NCBI RefSeq assembly: GCF_009663685.2 | Contig: NZ_RCOG02000011.1 | Location: 165,020-229,019, forward strand | DNA: 64,000 nt | Direction: 5' to 3' | Source of the DNA: Cupriavidus sp. U2 | GTDB taxonomy: Bacteria; Pseudomonadota; Gammaproteobacteria; Burkholderiales; Burkholderiaceae | Part shown: one piece after another, positions 26,595-34,449 of the stretch | Layout: every line of letters begins with the position of its first letter | How positions within the stretch are numbered: position 1 is the stretch's first letter | Notes under the pieces: model-generated | What the model was told of the DNA's origin: nothing | Databases searched by the model: none | Seen by the model: only the letters and a program-made list of their open reading frames with translations | Made by a program: the position numbers and the translations under genes

Positions 26595-27314
26595 TCAGTC
26601 GAGGAAATCGCAGTGTTTTTCCACGTAGTCGGCCAGGTCGAGCGAATGCTGGCGCACGAGCCGTTCGGCTAGTTCCGTGTCCCGCTTTTCCAGCGCCTCG
26701 ATGATCCGCAGGTGATCGACGATGGAGCGCGCCGCGCGGTCGCTTTGCGAGATCGTCATTTTCCGAATCGCGCGCACATGGACAAAGATGTTCTTGATCT
26801 GGTCCATGATGACCTGCGACTTCGACAACTGCACGATCGCCTGGTGGAACACGATATTGGCGTCGGAATATTCCTCGATATGCTCGGCCGGCGTGGAGTC
26901 GCGGAAGCTGTCGAACATATGGCGCAGCTTGCCGATCTCCTCGTCGGTGGCATTCTGCGTCGCCAGGCGGGCGGCCATGCTTTCCAGCGCGGCCCAGACC
27001 TGGATCATCTCGACGATCTCCCGCTTGGTCTTGCGGGTGATATAGATGCCCCGGCGCGGCACCGTGCGCAGGAAGCCTTCCTGCTCCAGCAGTGTCATGG
27101 CCTCGCGGATGGGCGTTCGGCTGACGCCCAGGGCTTCGGACAGCACGCGCTCGTCGAGCCGGACTTCCTCGCGTGACTGGTAGATATCGGCGTCGGCAAT
27201 GGCCTGGCGCAGCATCGCGTACGCCTGGTCGCGCAGGCTGGCGCCGGCATTGATCGGTTGCAACGACAGGGACAGCCCTTGCGGCTGGATTTCGGGTTGG
27301 CTTTGGGCAGACAT
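26595..27314 (-). CDS. GntR-family regulator, FCD type; probable oxalate-regulon repressor
   Basis: This 239-residue protein has a GntR winged helix (ASLRDQAYAMLRQAIADADI, VLSEALGVSRTPIREAMTLLEQEGFL, RRGIYITRK) and an FCD ligand domain with metal-type residues around DANIVFHQAI and RSIVDHLRIIEAL. The start at 27314 lacks a strong ribosome-binding site. FCD regulators bind palindromes near TGGTATACCA; eight sites with TGRTATATCA are spread before genes of this island, one of them (27476-27494) before this gene. It is therefore the best candidate for their binding protein, probably relieved by oxalate, oxalyl-CoA or glyoxylate. Confidence 0.9.
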   Translation of the reverse strand: MSAQSQPEIQPQGLSLSLQPINAGASLRDQAYAMLRQAIADADIYQSREEVRLDERVLSEALGVSRTPIREAMTLLEQEGFLRTVPRRGIYITRKTKREIVEMIQVWAALESMAARLATQNATDEEIGKLRHMFDSFRDSTPAEHIEEYSDANIVFHQAIVQLSKSQVIMDQIKNIFVHVRAIRKMTISQSDRAARSIVDHLRIIEALEKRDTELAERLVRQHSLDLADYVEKHCDFLD

Positions 27315-27475
27315 GAATGCACTCGTCAGTGGCCGGTGCCCCGGACGCCAGTCTGGCGTCCGGTGGCACCCGTTCCGTGAACTCATGGCGCCAGTTTGGC
27401 ATGGCGCCATGCGTTTTGCTCATCAATCTGGCGCGCTTGGCACCACATTGTGACGCAAGGGACGGTCCGGCCTTT

Positions 27476-27494
27476 CGTATATGGTATATCACAT
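27476..27494 (-). promoter_or_regulatory. Oxalate-regulon operator G (gntR)
   Basis: CGTATATGGTATATCACAT matches the core with one change (TAT for TGT). It lies between the panE-like stop and gntR, about 160 bp before the gntR start, and suggests autoregulation. Confidence 0.7.
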
Positions 27495-27539
27495 CGACGG
27501 CACTGCCGAAGGTCATTGCCCTCGCTCAACCGCCCGGAT

Positions 27540-28556
27540 TCAAGCCGCCTTGGCTACCCTGACCGGCTCGGCGCTGCCTGCCACCGCCGCCTGGGCCATC
27601 CGGTCACGCTGCTTGATGAGACCCAGCACCGCGTCGATCATCGGCGTGGGCTGGCCGATCATCCGGCCCATCTCCTGCACGACGGTCAGCAGCGGGTCGA
27701 TCTCCATGGCCCTGCCCGCCTCCAGATCCTGCAGCATCGACGTCTTGTGCGCGCCGACCGCCCCCGCGCCGTCGATCCGCCGCTCCACGTCCACCCGGAA
27801 GTGAACGCCGAACCGCTCGGCGATGTCCTTGGCTTCGAGCATCATCTGTTTGGACAAGGCGCGCGTGGCAGGGTCGGACGTGATGATATCCAGCGTGCCA
27901 TGCGTCAGCGCGCTGATCGGGTTGAAGCACAGGTTGCCCCAGAGCTTCAGCCAGATCTCGTCACGGATGTTGTCGCGCACGGGGGCATCGAGATCCGCCT
28001 TGGCCATCATCTCGGACAGTCGCGTGACACGGTCCGAACGGGTGCCATCGGGCTCGCCAATCGGAAACTTCTTGCCATAGACATGTTTGATGACGCCCGG
28101 CGCCACGATTTCGGCGGCCGGGTACAGCACGCAGCCGATGGCGCGCTCGGGCCCCAGGCCTTGCCACTGCTTGGCGCCCGGGTCCACGCTTTCCAGCGTC
28201 CGCCCGGCGAATTCGCCGCCGTGCTCGTGGAAATACCAGTAGGGAATGCCGTTGACGCCGGTCACCACCGCCGTCTCCGGCCCCAGCAGTGGCTGCATCA
28301 AATCCACCACGCCCGGCACCTGGTGCGCCTTCAAAGTGATGAAAACGTAATCCTGCGGGCCCAGTTCTCGCGGGTCGCTGGTGCAGCGGACCTTGGCCAC
28401 CCGCTCCTCGCCTTCGATCTGCAAGCGCACGCCATGGGTCTGCATGGCCGCCAGATGCGGCCCCCGGGCGATAAAGCTGACGTCGGCGCCCGCCAGCGCC
28501 AGTTGCGCGCCCATGTAGCCGCCAATGGCTCCTGCCCCGTAGATACAGATCTTCAT
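27540..28556 (-). CDS. PanE/ApbA-family 2-dehydropantoate-2-reductase-like protein; candidate oxalyl-CoA reductase
   Basis: This 338-residue reductase has the N-terminal Rossmann motif CIYGAGAIGGYMGAQLALAG and the C-terminal catalytic block EIWLKLWGNLCFNPISALTHGT, with the family Lys and Asn kept. Ketopantoate reductase would act in pantothenate synthesis. In Methylobacterium extorquens, however, a PanE-like protein (PanE2) is the oxalyl-CoA reductase that makes glyoxylate. Here the gene is inside the oxalate island and has a regulon operator 48 bp upstream, so that role is the better inference. The ATG at 28556 has AGGAGACAACCG before it. Confidence 0.88.
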   Translation of the reverse strand: MKICIYGAGAIGGYMGAQLALAGADVSFIARGPHLAAMQTHGVRLQIEGEERVAKVRCTSDPRELGPQDYVFITLKAHQVPGVVDLMQPLLGPETAVVTGVNGIPYWYFHEHGGEFAGRTLESVDPGAKQWQGLGPERAIGCVLYPAAEIVAPGVIKHVYGKKFPIGEPDGTRSDRVTRLSEMMAKADLDAPVRDNIRDEIWLKLWGNLCFNPISALTHGTLDIITSDPATRALSKQMMLEAKDIAERFGVHFRVDVERRIDGAGAVGAHKTSMLQDLEAGRAMEIDPLLTVVQEMGRMIGQPTPMIDAVLGLIKQRDRMAQAAVAGSAEPVRVAKAA

Positions 28557-28603
28557 CGGTTGTCTCCTGATTGTGGTGATTGTGATGGGATGATGCGAAT
28601 GCT

Positions 28604-28624
28604 TTGGTATATCACATACTATAT
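28604..28624 (-). promoter_or_regulatory. Oxalate-regulon operator H (panE-like)
   Basis: On the minus strand the site reads ATATAGTATGTGATATACCA then A. It is 48 bp upstream of the panE-like start and 168 bp from the divergent terC-type gene. Confidence 0.75.
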
Positions 28625-28791
28625 TTCACAACCGCCGTTCGACAACCTCGTTCTTTCACTCAGTGGCACCACGCACGCTGTACCGGTATCGCCGCGTGCG
28701 GGGTGTGTACTACCATGTCCCTCGTTGTCCGCTTGCGGGCCGCCATCCGCTTCCCGGCCCTCTTCCACTGTCACGAAGATCTGGAGTCCGC

Positions 28792-29553
28792 ATGGAAACA
28801 CTGCTCGAACTGGCACGCGACCCGTCCGCCTGGGCTGCCCTGGCCACACTGGTCGCCATGGAAATCGTGCTGGGCATCGACAACCTGATCTTTATTTCCA
28901 TCCTCACCAACAAGCTGCCCGAGCACAACCGGGAAAAGGCGCGCCGGATCGGTATCGGCCTGGCGCTGATCCTGCGCCTGGGGCTGCTGGCCACCATTGC
29001 CGTGATCGTGGCGCTGACCGAGCCGGTCTTCACCATCCTGGGCAAGGGAATTTCCTGGCGGGACATCATCCTGATTGCCGGGGGCGCCTTCCTGGTCTGG
29101 AAAGCCACGCGCGAGATCCACGAGCATGTGGCGCCCGAGTCCGAAGACGCGGACGAATCGGCCGTCGCCCGCGCCGTGCCAAGCTTTGCGGCGGCCATCG
29201 GCCAGATTCTGGTGCTGGACCTGGTGTTCTCGATCGACAGCATCATCACCGCCGTAGGCATGACAGATCACATTCCAATCATGTTCGTGGCCGTGATTGC
29301 CGCCGTGACCGTGATGTTGTTCGCCGCCACGCCGCTGGCGAACTTCATCCATCGCAATCCCACCATCGTGATGCTGGCGCTGGCGTTCCTGATCATGATC
29401 GGCATGACCCTGATTGCGGACGGGCTGGGCCATCATGTGCCCAAGGGCTATATCTATACGGCGATGGCGTTCTCGACCGCCGTGGAAGGGCTCAACATGC
29501 TGGCGCGACGCCGGCGTGCGAAGGCCGGCGGCAAGGTGACCGCGCACGACTGA
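28792..29553 (+). CDS. TerC-family integral membrane protein
   Basis: This 253-residue protein has seven or so membrane segments and the TerC signatures [20 protein letters not shown] and [19 protein letters not shown], whose acidic residues sit within the membrane. Members are linked to tellurite resistance and to metal export, manganese in some cases. The ATG at 28792 (METLLE) is preceded by TCTGGAGTCCGC. It diverges from the panE-like gene, and its link with oxalate is not evident. No yybP-ykoY-type manganese riboswitch is visible in its leader. Confidence 0.88.
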   Translation: METLLELARDPSAWAALATLVAMEIVLGIDNLIFISILTNKLPEHNREKARRIGIGLALILRLGLLATIAVIVALTEPVFTILGKGISWRDIILIAGGAFLVWKATREIHEHVAPESEDADESAVARAVPSFAAAIGQILVLDLVFSIDSIITAVGMTDHIPIMFVAVIAAVTVMLFAATPLANFIHRNPTIVMLALAFLIMIGMTLIADGLGHHVPKGYIYTAMAFSTAVEGLNMLARRRRAKAGGKVTAHD

Positions 29554-29565
29554 CGGCTGGCGTGC

Positions 29566-30498
29566 CTATTCGTGAAATCGCGACGTAAAGCGTTCGCGCA
29601 GCACCCGCATCGGCGACCGGAACGCGCCGGCCCCGGTTTCCATATGCGCCCGCAAATGCGCCTCGCTGGCCGGCAATAGTGCCGCATACAGCGCACCCGT
29701 GCCGGCCCGCGCCTCGCGCCCGGGCCAGTCGGTGGGCAGCAGTTCATCGGGCAGGCCGGGGTCACGCAACAGCACCCGGCGATACTCGTGGATCAGCAGG
29801 ATGCGCACGAAAAACGCGTCGGCCGCTGACAGCGACGGGGCTTCCCTGACCCACGACGCAAAGCGCCTGACATAGGCCTGCCAGGCCTGCGCCACCTCTT
29901 TCAGCCGGTAGGTCTGGTGGATCAGTTGTTCAAGCGGCTGCCGCGAGAACGACGCCACCGACTCGGCCCGCATCACGGCCGCGTGCTCCGTGGCACCCGC
30001 CGCCAGCAGGATTTCCGCCAGCGAGTCCTGGTCCGCATTCGGGTGCGCAAACACGCCCGGCGCCACGGGCCCGAAGCCTTCCCAGAGCAGTTCGCGGCGC
30101 AGTGGCTGGCGCATCGATGCCTTGGTGTCGTTGCGCAACAGCACCAGCGTCCACTTGCCGTCCCAGGCCGGCGACGTCCCGGCATAGATACGCTTGCCGG
30201 CGTGCTGCACACGCAGCAGCCCGGCATCGGACAACCCGTAGAAACTCTTGCGCCCCAGGCGCGTGGCCTCCAGCCAGTCGTCGGCAGTGAGCCGGAAGAT
30301 CGCCGTGCGCACCAGTCGGTTGCTCAGGCCAAACGGCGCCGACAGCGCGATCAGGCTGCCCAGCCACGGCGCTTGCGGCCGCGGCGCGATCACATCGCCA
30401 TACATCGTGACCAGCAGCGAGCCCGCGCTCAGCTTCAGCCCCTTGGAAAGCCGCGCCACAGCGGGCGACACACCCTCCGGCTTCGACAGGTCGGCCAT
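29566..30498 (-). CDS. paaX: Phenylacetate-pathway repressor PaaX
   Basis: This 310-residue protein is a PaaX-family repressor, with a winged helix at the N-terminus ([44 protein letters not shown]) and a C-terminal effector domain ([25 protein letters not shown]). PaaX represses the paa genes until phenylacetyl-CoA binds. The ATG at 30498 has a strong AAAGGAGGCCC site. It diverges from paaA, with a palindrome between them. Convergent TerC-type gene at its 3-prime end, 12 bp away. Confidence 0.92.
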   Translation of the reverse strand: MADLSKPEGVSPAVARLSKGLKLSAGSLLVTMYGDVIAPRPQAPWLGSLIALSAPFGLSNRLVRTAIFRLTADDWLEATRLGRKSFYGLSDAGLLRVQHAGKRIYAGTSPAWDGKWTLVLLRNDTKASMRQPLRRELLWEGFGPVAPGVFAHPNADQDSLAEILLAAGATEHAAVMRAESVASFSRQPLEQLIHQTYRLKEVAQAWQAYVRRFASWVREAPSLSAADAFFVRILLIHEYRRVLLRDPGLPDELLPTDWPGREARAGTGALYAALLPASEAHLRAHMETGAGAFRSPMRVLRERFTSRFHE

Positions 30499-30514
30499 GG
30501 GCCTCCTTTGCAAA

Positions 30515-30555
30515 GTGATACACACGAACTCGTTGAATGTGTCAAATCGTATCAC
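30515..30555. promoter_or_regulatory. Inverted repeat, candidate PaaX operator
   Basis: GTGATAC (30515-30521) and GTATCAC (30549-30555) are perfect inverted arms separated by 27 bp, with further partial symmetry in ACACAC and GTGT inside. It lies between the divergent paaX and paaA genes. Confidence 0.65.
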
Positions 30556-30622
30556 TATGATCCTGATCAATGTCAGGTCTAGCCAATCGGCTACGAACCT
30601 GAAGCCAATCACGGAGACATGC

Positions 30623-31624
30623 ATGTACGCGCAACTGGTCGACACGGGTGTCACGAAAGTCCGCACGGCGCAGGACATGAGCGATGACGAACGCAGCTTC
30701 CAGCAGCGCATCGACGCAGGCATCCGCATCGAATCGAAGGACTGGATGCCCGACGCGTATCGACGCACGCTGGTGCGGCAGATCTCGCAGCACGCGCATT
30801 CGGAAATCGTCGGGCAGCTACCCGAAGGCAACTGGGTCACGCGTGCGCCGACGCTGGAGCGCAAGGCCGTGCTGCTGGCCAAGATCCAGGACGAAGCGGG
30901 CCACGGGCTGTATCTATATAGCGCGGCAGAAACGCTGGGCGTGTCGCGCGACCAGATGCTGGCCGACCTGCATAGCGGAAAAGCCAAATATTCGAGCATC
31001 TTCAACTACCCGACGCTGAACTGGGCCGACATCGGCGCCATTGGCTGGCTGGTGGACGGATCGGCCATCATCAACCAGGTGCCGTTGTGCCGCTGCTCGT
31101 ACGGCCCCTATGCCCGGGCGATGGTGCGCGTGTGCAAGGAAGAATCGTTTCACCAGCGGCAGGGTTACGACATCCTGCTCAAGCTCTGCAACGGCACGGC
31201 CGAGCAGAAGCAGATGGCACAGGACGCGCTGAACCGCTGGTGGTGGCCGGCGCTGATGATGTTCGGGCCGTCCGATGCCGATTCGCTGCACAGCGCGCAG
31301 TCCGCGCAATGGCGCATCAAGCTGTTCTCGAACGATGCGCTGCGCCAGAAGATGGTGGACCAGACCGTACCGCAGGCCGAGTTCCTGGGCCTCTCGATTC
31401 CGGACCCCGACCTCAAGTGGAACGATGAACGCGGCCACTACGACTTCGGCGCCATCGACTGGGACGAGTTCTACAACGTGATCCAGGGCAATGGTCCCTG
31501 CAACCGCGAACGCCTTGGCACCCGCGTCAAGGCCTGGGAAGACGGCGCCTGGTTCCGCGACGCGCTGGTGGCCCACGCCGGCAAGCGGTCCGCCAGCCAG
31601 CCGACCGAACGCCAGGTGGCCTGA
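30623..31624 (+). CDS. paaA: Phenylacetyl-CoA epoxidase subunit A
   Basis: This 333-residue protein is the catalytic di-iron subunit of the 1,2-phenylacetyl-CoA epoxidase complex. The carboxylate and His ligands lie in [13 protein letters not shown] and [15 protein letters not shown], typical of bacterial multicomponent monooxygenases. It inserts one oxygen from O2 into the CoA-activated ring. The ATG at 30623 follows ACGGAGACATGC. It is the first gene of paaABCDE-N-K. Confidence 0.96.
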   Translation: MYAQLVDTGVTKVRTAQDMSDDERSFQQRIDAGIRIESKDWMPDAYRRTLVRQISQHAHSEIVGQLPEGNWVTRAPTLERKAVLLAKIQDEAGHGLYLYSAAETLGVSRDQMLADLHSGKAKYSSIFNYPTLNWADIGAIGWLVDGSAIINQVPLCRCSYGPYARAMVRVCKEESFHQRQGYDILLKLCNGTAEQKQMAQDALNRWWWPALMMFGPSDADSLHSAQSAQWRIKLFSNDALRQKMVDQTVPQAEFLGLSIPDPDLKWNDERGHYDFGAIDWDEFYNVIQGNGPCNRERLGTRVKAWEDGAWFRDALVAHAGKRSASQPTERQVA

Positions 31625-31678
31625 CGACTGCCCTTTTTCGTATTTCAGCATCCCGCATTCAACGAGCAGGAGACCGCC

Positions 31679-31960
31679 ATGAGCGAATGGCCGCTTTGGG
31701 AAATCTTTATCCGCAGCCAGCACGGCCTGGCGCACAAGCATGTCGGCAGCCTGCACGCCGCCGACGCCGCGATGGCCATCAACAACGCCCGCGACGTCTA
31801 CACCCGCCGCAACGAGGGCGTCAGCATCTGGGCCGTGCCGGCCACGCATATCGCCGCCAGCAGCCCGACCGACAAGGGCCCGCTGTTCGAGCCGGCCAAC
31901 AGCAAGGTCTATCGCCATCCGACCTTCTTTCCGATGCCGGAAGCGGTCAAGCACATCTGA
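31679..31960 (+). CDS. paaB: Phenylacetyl-CoA epoxidase subunit B
   Basis: This 93-residue protein matches PaaB: WPLWEIFIRSQHGLAHKHVG, then ALHAAD-type repeats and ARDVYTRRNEGVSIWAVPA. PaaB is a small structural or bridging subunit of the epoxidase complex. It follows paaA by 54 bp with AGGAGACCGCC upstream of its ATG, and precedes paaC by 8 bp. Confidence 0.95.
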   Translation: MSEWPLWEIFIRSQHGLAHKHVGSLHAADAAMAINNARDVYTRRNEGVSIWAVPATHIAASSPTDKGPLFEPANSKVYRHPTFFPMPEAVKHI

Positions 31961-31968
31961 GGCACGCC

Positions 31969-32730
31969 ATGCAAGTCAGCAAGCCAGCCACCTTCGAATT
32001 CCTGCTGCGCCTGGGCGATACCGCGCTGGTGCTCGGCCAGCGCCTGTCCGAATGGTGCGGCAAGGGCCCCGCGCTGGAGGAAGACATCGCGCTGACCAAC
32101 GTCGCGCTGGACCTGATCGGCCAGGCGCGGATGTGGCTGTCCCATGCCGCTGAAGTGGAAGGCGCGGGCCGTACCGAAGACCAGCTTGCCTATCTGCGCG
32201 ATGCGCACCAGTTCCGCAATGCGCTGCTGGTCGAGCAGCCCAACGGCAGCTACGCCGACACGCTCGCCCGCCAGTTCCTGTTCGACACTTGGCACTACTA
32301 CCTGCTCGATGCGCTGCGGCAGTCCAGTGACGCAGGGATTGCCGCCATCGCCGACAAGGCCGTCAAGGAAGTGGCCTATCACGCCCGCCGCAGCGCCGAC
32401 CTGGTCGTGCGCCTGGGCGACGGCACGACCGAAAGCCATCGTCGCATGCAGGACGCCATCGACCGTCTGTGGATGTACACCGGCGAGCTGTTCGACGCCG
32501 ACAGCGTGGACGCCGGCCTGATCGCGGCCGGCGTGGCATGCAACCCGGCCGCGCTGCGCGAGCCGTGCCACCAGCAGGTGGCCGAAGTCCTCGAAGAGGC
32601 CACGCTCGCCATGCCGGGCGATGGCTGGATGCAGCGCGGCGGCCACGCTGGCCGGCACACGGAACACCTGGGCTTTCTGCTGGCCGAGATGCAGTTCCTG
32701 CAGCGCGCCTACCCCGGCGCCACGTGGTGA
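31969..32730 (+). CDS. paaC: Phenylacetyl-CoA epoxidase subunit C
   Basis: This 253-residue protein is the structural partner of PaaA and shares its fold but not a full di-iron site. Family blocks: LLRLGDTALVLGQRLSEWCGKGPALEEDIAL, LFDTWHYYLLDALRQS, GGHAGRHTEHLGFLLAEMQFLQRAYPGA. It is 8 bp after paaB and nearly abuts paaD. Confidence 0.95.
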   Translation: MQVSKPATFEFLLRLGDTALVLGQRLSEWCGKGPALEEDIALTNVALDLIGQARMWLSHAAEVEGAGRTEDQLAYLRDAHQFRNALLVEQPNGSYADTLARQFLFDTWHYYLLDALRQSSDAGIAAIADKAVKEVAYHARRSADLVVRLGDGTTESHRRMQDAIDRLWMYTGELFDADSVDAGLIAAGVACNPAALREPCHQQVAEVLEEATLAMPGDGWMQRGGHAGRHTEHLGFLLAEMQFLQRAYPGATW

Positions 32731-32735
32731 GCACC

Positions 32736-33263
32736 ATGCACGCCCTTGCCCATCCGGCAACCGTCACGGACGCCAACACGGACGCCATCTGGTCGTGGCT
32801 CGATACCATCCCCGACCCCGAGATCCCGGTGATCTCGGTGATCGACCTCGGCATCGTGCGCGGCGTGCACTGGGAAGCCGACACTTGCGTGGTGACCATC
32901 ACCCCGACGTACTCGGGTTGCCCCGCTGTCACGCTGATCCGCGCGCAGATCGTCCAGGCGCTGGGCGAGCATGGCATCGGGCAGGTCGAGGTGCGGTTGC
33001 AACTGGCCCCGGCCTGGACCACCGACTGGATGACGGCCCGTGGCCGGCAGCAACTGGCCGGCTACGGCATTGCGCCGCCCGCGCAGACCGTCATCGACAT
33101 CAGCGGCATCACCCGCCGGCGCCAGCCTGCGCCGGCGGTGGCCTGCCCGCATTGCGGATCGACCCATACGCACGTGGTCAGCCAGTTCGGGTCCACGGCC
33201 TGCAAGGCGCTGTACCGCTGCGGCGACTGCCGCGAGCCGTTCGATTACTTCAAGGCGCATTGA
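32736..33263 (+). CDS. paaD: Phenylacetyl-CoA epoxidase assembly protein PaaD
   Basis: This 175-residue protein has an N-terminal MIP18/DUF59 domain (IPDPEIPVISVIDLGIVRGV, TPTYSGCPAV) and a C-terminal four-Cys zinc-ribbon-like segment (CPHCGSTHTHVVSQFGSTAC then CGDC). It is thought to help insert iron or iron-sulfur cofactors into the epoxidase. A GTG at 32727 that overlaps the paaC stop is an alternative to the ATG at 32736. It lies within the paa operon. Confidence 0.93.
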   Translation: MHALAHPATVTDANTDAIWSWLDTIPDPEIPVISVIDLGIVRGVHWEADTCVVTITPTYSGCPAVTLIRAQIVQALGEHGIGQVEVRLQLAPAWTTDWMTARGRQQLAGYGIAPPAQTVIDISGITRRRQPAPAVACPHCGSTHTHVVSQFGSTACKALYRCGDCREPFDYFKAH

Positions 33264-33288
33264 GCCGCCGCGACCGGAAGACACAGAC

Positions 33289-34362
33289 ATGAGCACCTTC
33301 CATGCCCTGCGCGTGACCGATGTCACCCGCGAAACGCGCGACGCCATCGCCGTGACCTTCGACGTGCCGCCGGCCCTGTCCGAGACCTACCGCTACGCGG
33401 CCGGCCAGCACCTGACCGTGCGCACCCGGATCGCCGGCAACGAGGTACGCCGCTCGTATTCGATCTGCGCCGCCGCGCAGGACCAACGCCTGCGCATCGC
33501 CATCAAGCGCGTGGAGGGCGGCCTGTTCTCGAACTGGGCCAGCGACACGCTGCGCCCCGGCCATACGCTCGACGTGATGCCGCCGTCCGGGCACTTCAGC
33601 GTGCCGCTCGATGCCGGCCATCGCAAGCACTACGTGGGTTTTGCGGCCGGCAGCGGCATCACCCCCCTGCTGTCGATCATCGAAACCACGCTGCGCGCAG
33701 AGCCCGACAGCCGCTTCACGCTGTTCTACGGCAATCGCGCGTCGTCCACGGTGATCTTCAAGGAGGCGCTTGAAGACCTGAAGGACACCTACCTGCACCG
33801 GCTGAATCTGGTCTTCATCCTGAGCCGCGAAACGCTCGACATCGACCTGTTCAACGGCCGCCTGGACGGTGCCAAGGCCGACGCGCTGCTCAAGCAGTGG
33901 ATCGACCCGGCCAGCATCGACGTGGCTTTTATCTGCGGCCCGCAGTCAATGATGGAGGGCGTCGCGGACGCGCTGAAGCAGAACGGCGTCGAGCCGGCCC
34001 GCATCAAGCGCGAGCTGTTCGGCACCAGCACGCCCACGGCCCGCGCGCCGCAGCCGCAACACGCCGCTGGCAAGCAGGATTGCGAGGTCACGGTGATCCA
34101 GGACGGCCGCTCGCGCAGCTTCACGGTCGCCCGGAACACCCAGACCGTGCTCGACGCCGCGCTGGAACAGGGCATCGAACTGCCCTACGCCTGCAAGGGC
34201 GGGGTCTGCTCCACGTGCCGCTGCAAGCGCGTCGCGGGCGAGGTGGACATGGACGTGAACTTCGCGCTGGAAGACTACGAAGTGGCGCGCGGCTTCATCC
34301 TGAGCTGCCAGAGCTACGCCGTCAGCGACAAGCTCGTACTCGATTTCGACCAGGAAACCTGA
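33289..34362 (+). CDS. paaE: Phenylacetyl-CoA epoxidase reductase PaaE
   Basis: This 357-residue reductase passes electrons from NADPH to the epoxidase. It has a ferredoxin-reductase FAD domain (EVRRSYSICAA), an NAD(P)-binding domain (GFAAGSGITPLLSIIE) and a C-terminal plant-type 2Fe-2S domain with CKGGVCSTCRCK and a final Cys in LSCQSYA. The ATG at 33289 starts 25 bp after paaD. It ends the paaABCDE group. Confidence 0.95.
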   Translation: MSTFHALRVTDVTRETRDAIAVTFDVPPALSETYRYAAGQHLTVRTRIAGNEVRRSYSICAAAQDQRLRIAIKRVEGGLFSNWASDTLRPGHTLDVMPPSGHFSVPLDAGHRKHYVGFAAGSGITPLLSIIETTLRAEPDSRFTLFYGNRASSTVIFKEALEDLKDTYLHRLNLVFILSRETLDIDLFNGRLDGAKADALLKQWIDPASIDVAFICGPQSMMEGVADALKQNGVEPARIKRELFGTSTPTARAPQPQHAAGKQDCEVTVIQDGRSRSFTVARNTQTVLDAALEQGIELPYACKGGVCSTCRCKRVAGEVDMDVNFALEDYEVARGFILSCQSYAVSDKLVLDFDQET

Positions 34363-34449
34363 CCGGCCCCGGCAGCCACCCGCCCCCCTTACCGCATCAC
34401 AACGCCCCTCGCGCTTCGGCGCAAAGATCTGCAAGATATGGAGACACCC

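Noticed and set aside
28630..28791. Manganese (yybP-ykoY) riboswitch before the TerC-type gene
   Set aside because: TerC genes often have one, but the conserved aptamer strings and the paired helices are not found here.
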